64,000 nt of DNA, taken from NCBI RefSeq assembly GCF_002901825.1, contig NZ_PPQD01000018.1:341600-405599 (forward strand). The letters run 5' to 3'. The notes below the pieces were generated by a model. That model saw only the letters and a program-made list of their open reading frames with translations. It did no database searches and was not told the DNA's origin. How positions within the stretch are numbered: the stretch's first letter is position 1; every line of letters begins with the position of its first letter. Positions 61,877 to 64,000 of this stretch are shown here, piece after piece. The translations under genes and the position numbers were made by a program. This stretch comes from Mammaliicoccus sciuri. Its GTDB lineage: Bacteria > Bacillota > Bacilli > Staphylococcales > Staphylococcaceae.

Positions 61877-63094
61877 ATGAATAAAAATATTTTCAAAATA
61901 TTATCTATTACTTTTTGGGGGAATTTTTTTAGTAGTACTTTAATATTTATTATTGGATTATATATCTTGAAAGAATTTGAAAATATTATTTTGTTTGGAT
62001 GGAGCCAAGCTATTGGCCCTATTGTAACACTGGCTTTAATGCCTTTTTTAGGTCCAATAATAGATAAACTATCTAAGAAGAAAATATTAATTATTGGTCA
62101 ATTTATTTCAATAACAGCTCTATCTTTATATTTTTTCACTTTCTCTCATCACAATCTTTATCTATTATTAATGATTATTGTCTTTCTAAAAATTACAGAT
62201 AATATTGTCACAACCGCTATTTCATCTACTATCATATTAATAACTGAAGAAGATGAAGTTCAGCGCATAAAATCATTACAACAGGTATTGTTAGCATTAA
62301 TCAATATTATGGCTCCATTACTAGGTGCCATATTCTTCACTGTAATTAGCTTAAAATCTTTAGTATTTATTGAATTGATTTGCGAAATGATTTGTCTCTT
62401 ATTTATTACGAGTTTGCATATTAAAAATAGAAGAATCACAGATAACACAGGTGATGAGAGAATTTTAAGCATGTTTTTAGACGGATTAAAATATTCATTT
62501 AAACACAAGAAAATTATGTTCTCACTTTTTTTCGCGGGAATAGTGAATTTCATCCTATGTTCTTATCTAATCGGACTTCCATACATTCAAGTAAATGTAT
62601 TAGATTTTAAAAATATAGAGTTCGGACTTACTGAAAGTATATTTTCTTTAGGACTGATAGCATCAGGTATATTTTTATCAATTTCTAAAAGTTTAAAATA
62701 TCCTTTGAAATTCTCATATTTGAGTGTAATTGGAATGAGTTTTTTAACAATTCTTTTAGGTTCATTATTAATGATTGAATTTAATCGCTTTATATATATA
62801 CTTTTATTTTGTGGATTTAACTTTATTATAGGAATTTTTATATCATTTGCGAGTATTCCAGTAACCAGTTGGTTAACGATCAATATTGAAAACGCATATC
62901 AAGGAAGAATATTTAATTTATTGAATGTTCTATCACAAGTTCTTTTACCATTAGGAATACTATTCTATAGTCAAATATTCAATTACTTTAGTTACACTAC
63001 TATTTTTATTATTAGTGGAATTGTGCTTTTTCTATTTAGTAGCCTGAGTACAAAAATATTTGCAATTGATTTAAATGATAATGAATTAAGTTAA
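61877..63094 (+). CDS. MFS exporter of the peptide cassette
   Basis: A 405-residue major facilitator with 12 predicted segments, starting MNKNIFKILSITFWGNFFSS. The 2-3 loop reads GPIIDKLSKKKILIIG, and the segments SLQQVLLALINIMAPLLGA and FNLLNVLSQVLLPLGILF fit the MFS_3-type exporters of drugs and bacteriocins. ATG 61877 has GGGGTG upstream (61862-61867); GTG 61865 is the alternative. It is the last gene of the operon, followed by a terminator. A role in exporting the processed peptide is suggested by its place. A family relative lies at 19078-20298. Confidence 0.75.
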   Translation: MNKNIFKILSITFWGNFFSSTLIFIIGLYILKEFENIILFGWSQAIGPIVTLALMPFLGPIIDKLSKKKILIIGQFISITALSLYFFTFSHHNLYLLLMIIVFLKITDNIVTTAISSTIILITEEDEVQRIKSLQQVLLALINIMAPLLGAIFFTVISLKSLVFIELICEMICLLFITSLHIKNRRITDNTGDERILSMFLDGLKYSFKHKKIMFSLFFAGIVNFILCSYLIGLPYIQVNVLDFKNIEFGLTESIFSLGLIASGIFLSISKSLKYPLKFSYLSVIGMSFLTILLGSLLMIEFNRFIYILLFCGFNFIIGIFISFASIPVTSWLTINIENAYQGRIFNLLNVLSQVLLPLGILFYSQIFNYFSYTTIFIISGIVLFLFSSLSTKIFAIDLNDNELS

Positions 63095-63105
63095 TTTATT
63101 AGAAC

Positions 63106-63136
63106 AAAAAAGAAGCTCAACTCGAGCTTCTTTTTT
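63106..63136. terminator. Bidirectional terminator between the exporter and siderophore genes
   Basis: AAAAAAGAAGCTC and GAGCTTCTTTTTT pair perfectly around a five-base loop and give T-runs on both strands. Confidence 0.92.
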
Positions 63137-63146
63137 GTATATTACT

Positions 63147-64000
63147 TTATTTTTTTAATAATTCTTTTTTAAATGTTTCTGCTTGTTTCTCTACTGAGAT
63201 TAAATCTCCGTATAATGCTTCATTACTTGTATAGTAAATGACGTTATTATTTTTCACTGCTTTATTATTTTTCCAAATTGTTGAATTTGTAAATTCATTA
63301 TTTGGTTTTTTACCGTCTTGTGTTGGAATAAATAAGTAGTCTCCTGAATAATCGTTAAATTTTTCTTGAGGTACTTTCATGAATTTTTCTTTTGGCATTG
63401 CTTTTTTAGCTTCTGGATCTTCTTTTAATTTGAAACCATCGAATAGTGCGTCACTACCTCTACCGAATCTTGCGCCGAACTGATAAATATCTTTTGCTTG
63501 TACGTCCATAATTGAAGCTGTTTTATCTGCTCCGATATGTTTTTTAATTTCTTTACCGTCTTTTAAAAGTTTATCTGATAGTTCATCTGCTTGTTTTTTA
63601 GCTTTTTCTTCTTTGTTCACTAATTTACCGTATTCGATATGCGTTTGTTTATAATCTGTGTCTTGTACTTTTAATGATACGGTTGGTGCTATTTTTGAAA
63701 GTTTATTATTATTTTTATTTTCTTTATACGTTACGATTAAATCTGGTTTAAGCTTCGCTGCCGCTTCAACATCTTCTGGATCTATTTTCTTAACATCTTT
63801 CATATCTAAATATTTAGAATCTGGGAATACACTTGTGATCGCTACTGGTTCTACACCTAATTTTTTCAAGTTACCATAGTTAGCTGTCAGTAATAGAATA
63901 CGCTTTGGATTTTTAGGGATTTTTACTTTATCTCCACTTTCAGTCGTAAATGTTCGTTCTTTACTGTCACTTTTACTACTTGATGCTTCGTTCTTATTAC
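63147..64000 (-). CDS. Iron-siderophore ABC transporter substrate-binding protein, C-terminal part (runs off window)
   Basis: At least 283 residues up to the right edge; the start and any lipoprotein signal lie outside. The visible chain opens with a Ser/Lys-rich linker (NEASSSKSDSKERTF), then GDKVKIPKNPKRILLL, FPDSKYLDMKDVKK, EAAAKLKPDLIVTYKENKN, IYQFGARFGRGSDALF and the ending ISVEKQAETFKKELLKK. This is the FecB/FhuD-type binding fold of iron-siderophore lipoproteins, with the typical linker after the lipidated Cys. The neighbour at 20908 is a distant relative. The siderophore is unknown. Confidence 0.85.
   Translation of the reverse strand, partial: NKNEASSSKSDSKERTFTTESGDKVKIPKNPKRILLLTANYGNLKKLGVEPVAITSVFPDSKYLDMKDVKKIDPEDVEAAAKLKPDLIVTYKENKNNNKLSKIAPTVSLKVQDTDYKQTHIEYGKLVNKEEKAKKQADELSDKLLKDGKEIKKHIGADKTASIMDVQAKDIYQFGARFGRGSDALFDGFKLKEDPEAKKAMPKEKFMKVPQEKFNDYSGDYLFIPTQDGKKPNNEFTNSTIWKNNKAVKNNNVIYYTSNEALYGDLISVEKQAETFKKELLKK

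Overview
The window is low-GC Firmicute DNA from the Staphylococcaceae. It carries sarA, an IsaB-type secreted antigen, the staphylococcal mtlA-mtlR-mtlF-mtlD order, and an argS / DUF1934 / YwhD / HD-hydrolase / lipL / pta backbone close to the S. aureus order. The uronate/aldonate genes, the Yxe-like operon and several intergenic repeat arrays suggest a non-aureus coagulase-negative Staphylococcus or Mammaliicoccus. That species-level guess is inference.

Region by region. (1) 1-9.9 kb: an edge-truncated PRD/BglG-type regulator, then an eight-gene minus-strand operon for sugar-acid catabolism (KdgA, KdgK, RspB-like dehydrogenase, UxuA, fructuronate reductase, MFS importer, tagaturonate epimerase UxaE, LgoD-like dehydrogenase). 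A divergent IclR regulator and a near-perfect catabolite-repression (cre) site lie at its head. Two dehydrogenases feed tagaturonate and fructuronate into mannonate -> KDG -> KDPG. No uronate isomerase is present, so L-galactonate and L-gulonate are the likely substrates. (2) 9.9-24 kb: small transcription units, including LysR/YeiH, a V8-like protease, YdaT- and Gsp17M-type stress proteins with sigma-B-like promoters, a CocE hydrolase with TetR, a decayed cupin gene, a GH25 lysozyme, IsaB, an MFS exporter between direct repeats, and a Fur-boxed siderophore lipoprotein. (3) 24-29.5 kb: a six-gene operon matching the Bacillus yxe genes for S-(2-succino)cysteine use. (4) 29.5-38.9 kb: a GntR/PTS/ManD-like unit and the mannitol operon. 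(5) 39-59.6 kb: sarA and the conserved core (argS, pta, lipL, BtuFC-like transporter, nucleoside hydrolase with a Crp-like regulator, purple acid phosphatase) plus one decayed SDR gene. (6) 59.7-63.1 kb: an AT-rich island. (7) The window ends in a siderophore-binding protein gene.

The most interesting locus is the island at 59.7-63.1 kb. A separately promoted and terminated 23-codon gene encodes a peptide ending in Trp. It is followed by a translationally coupled three-gene operon: an all-alpha protein with Asp-rich motifs like class I isoprenoid synthases/ComQ, a protease with two tandem retropepsin domains in one chain, and an MFS exporter. Together they look like a modify-cleave-export pathway for a prenylated peptide in the style of ComX. 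I know of no described system with this composition; the function is inferred.

Three families of short tandem intergenic repeats occupy four sites, each directly downstream of a plus-strand gene (after the IclR gene, the GNAT gene at 23 kb, the ManD-like gene and sarA). Every unit can fold into a hairpin. In one family the stem varies with compensating changes.
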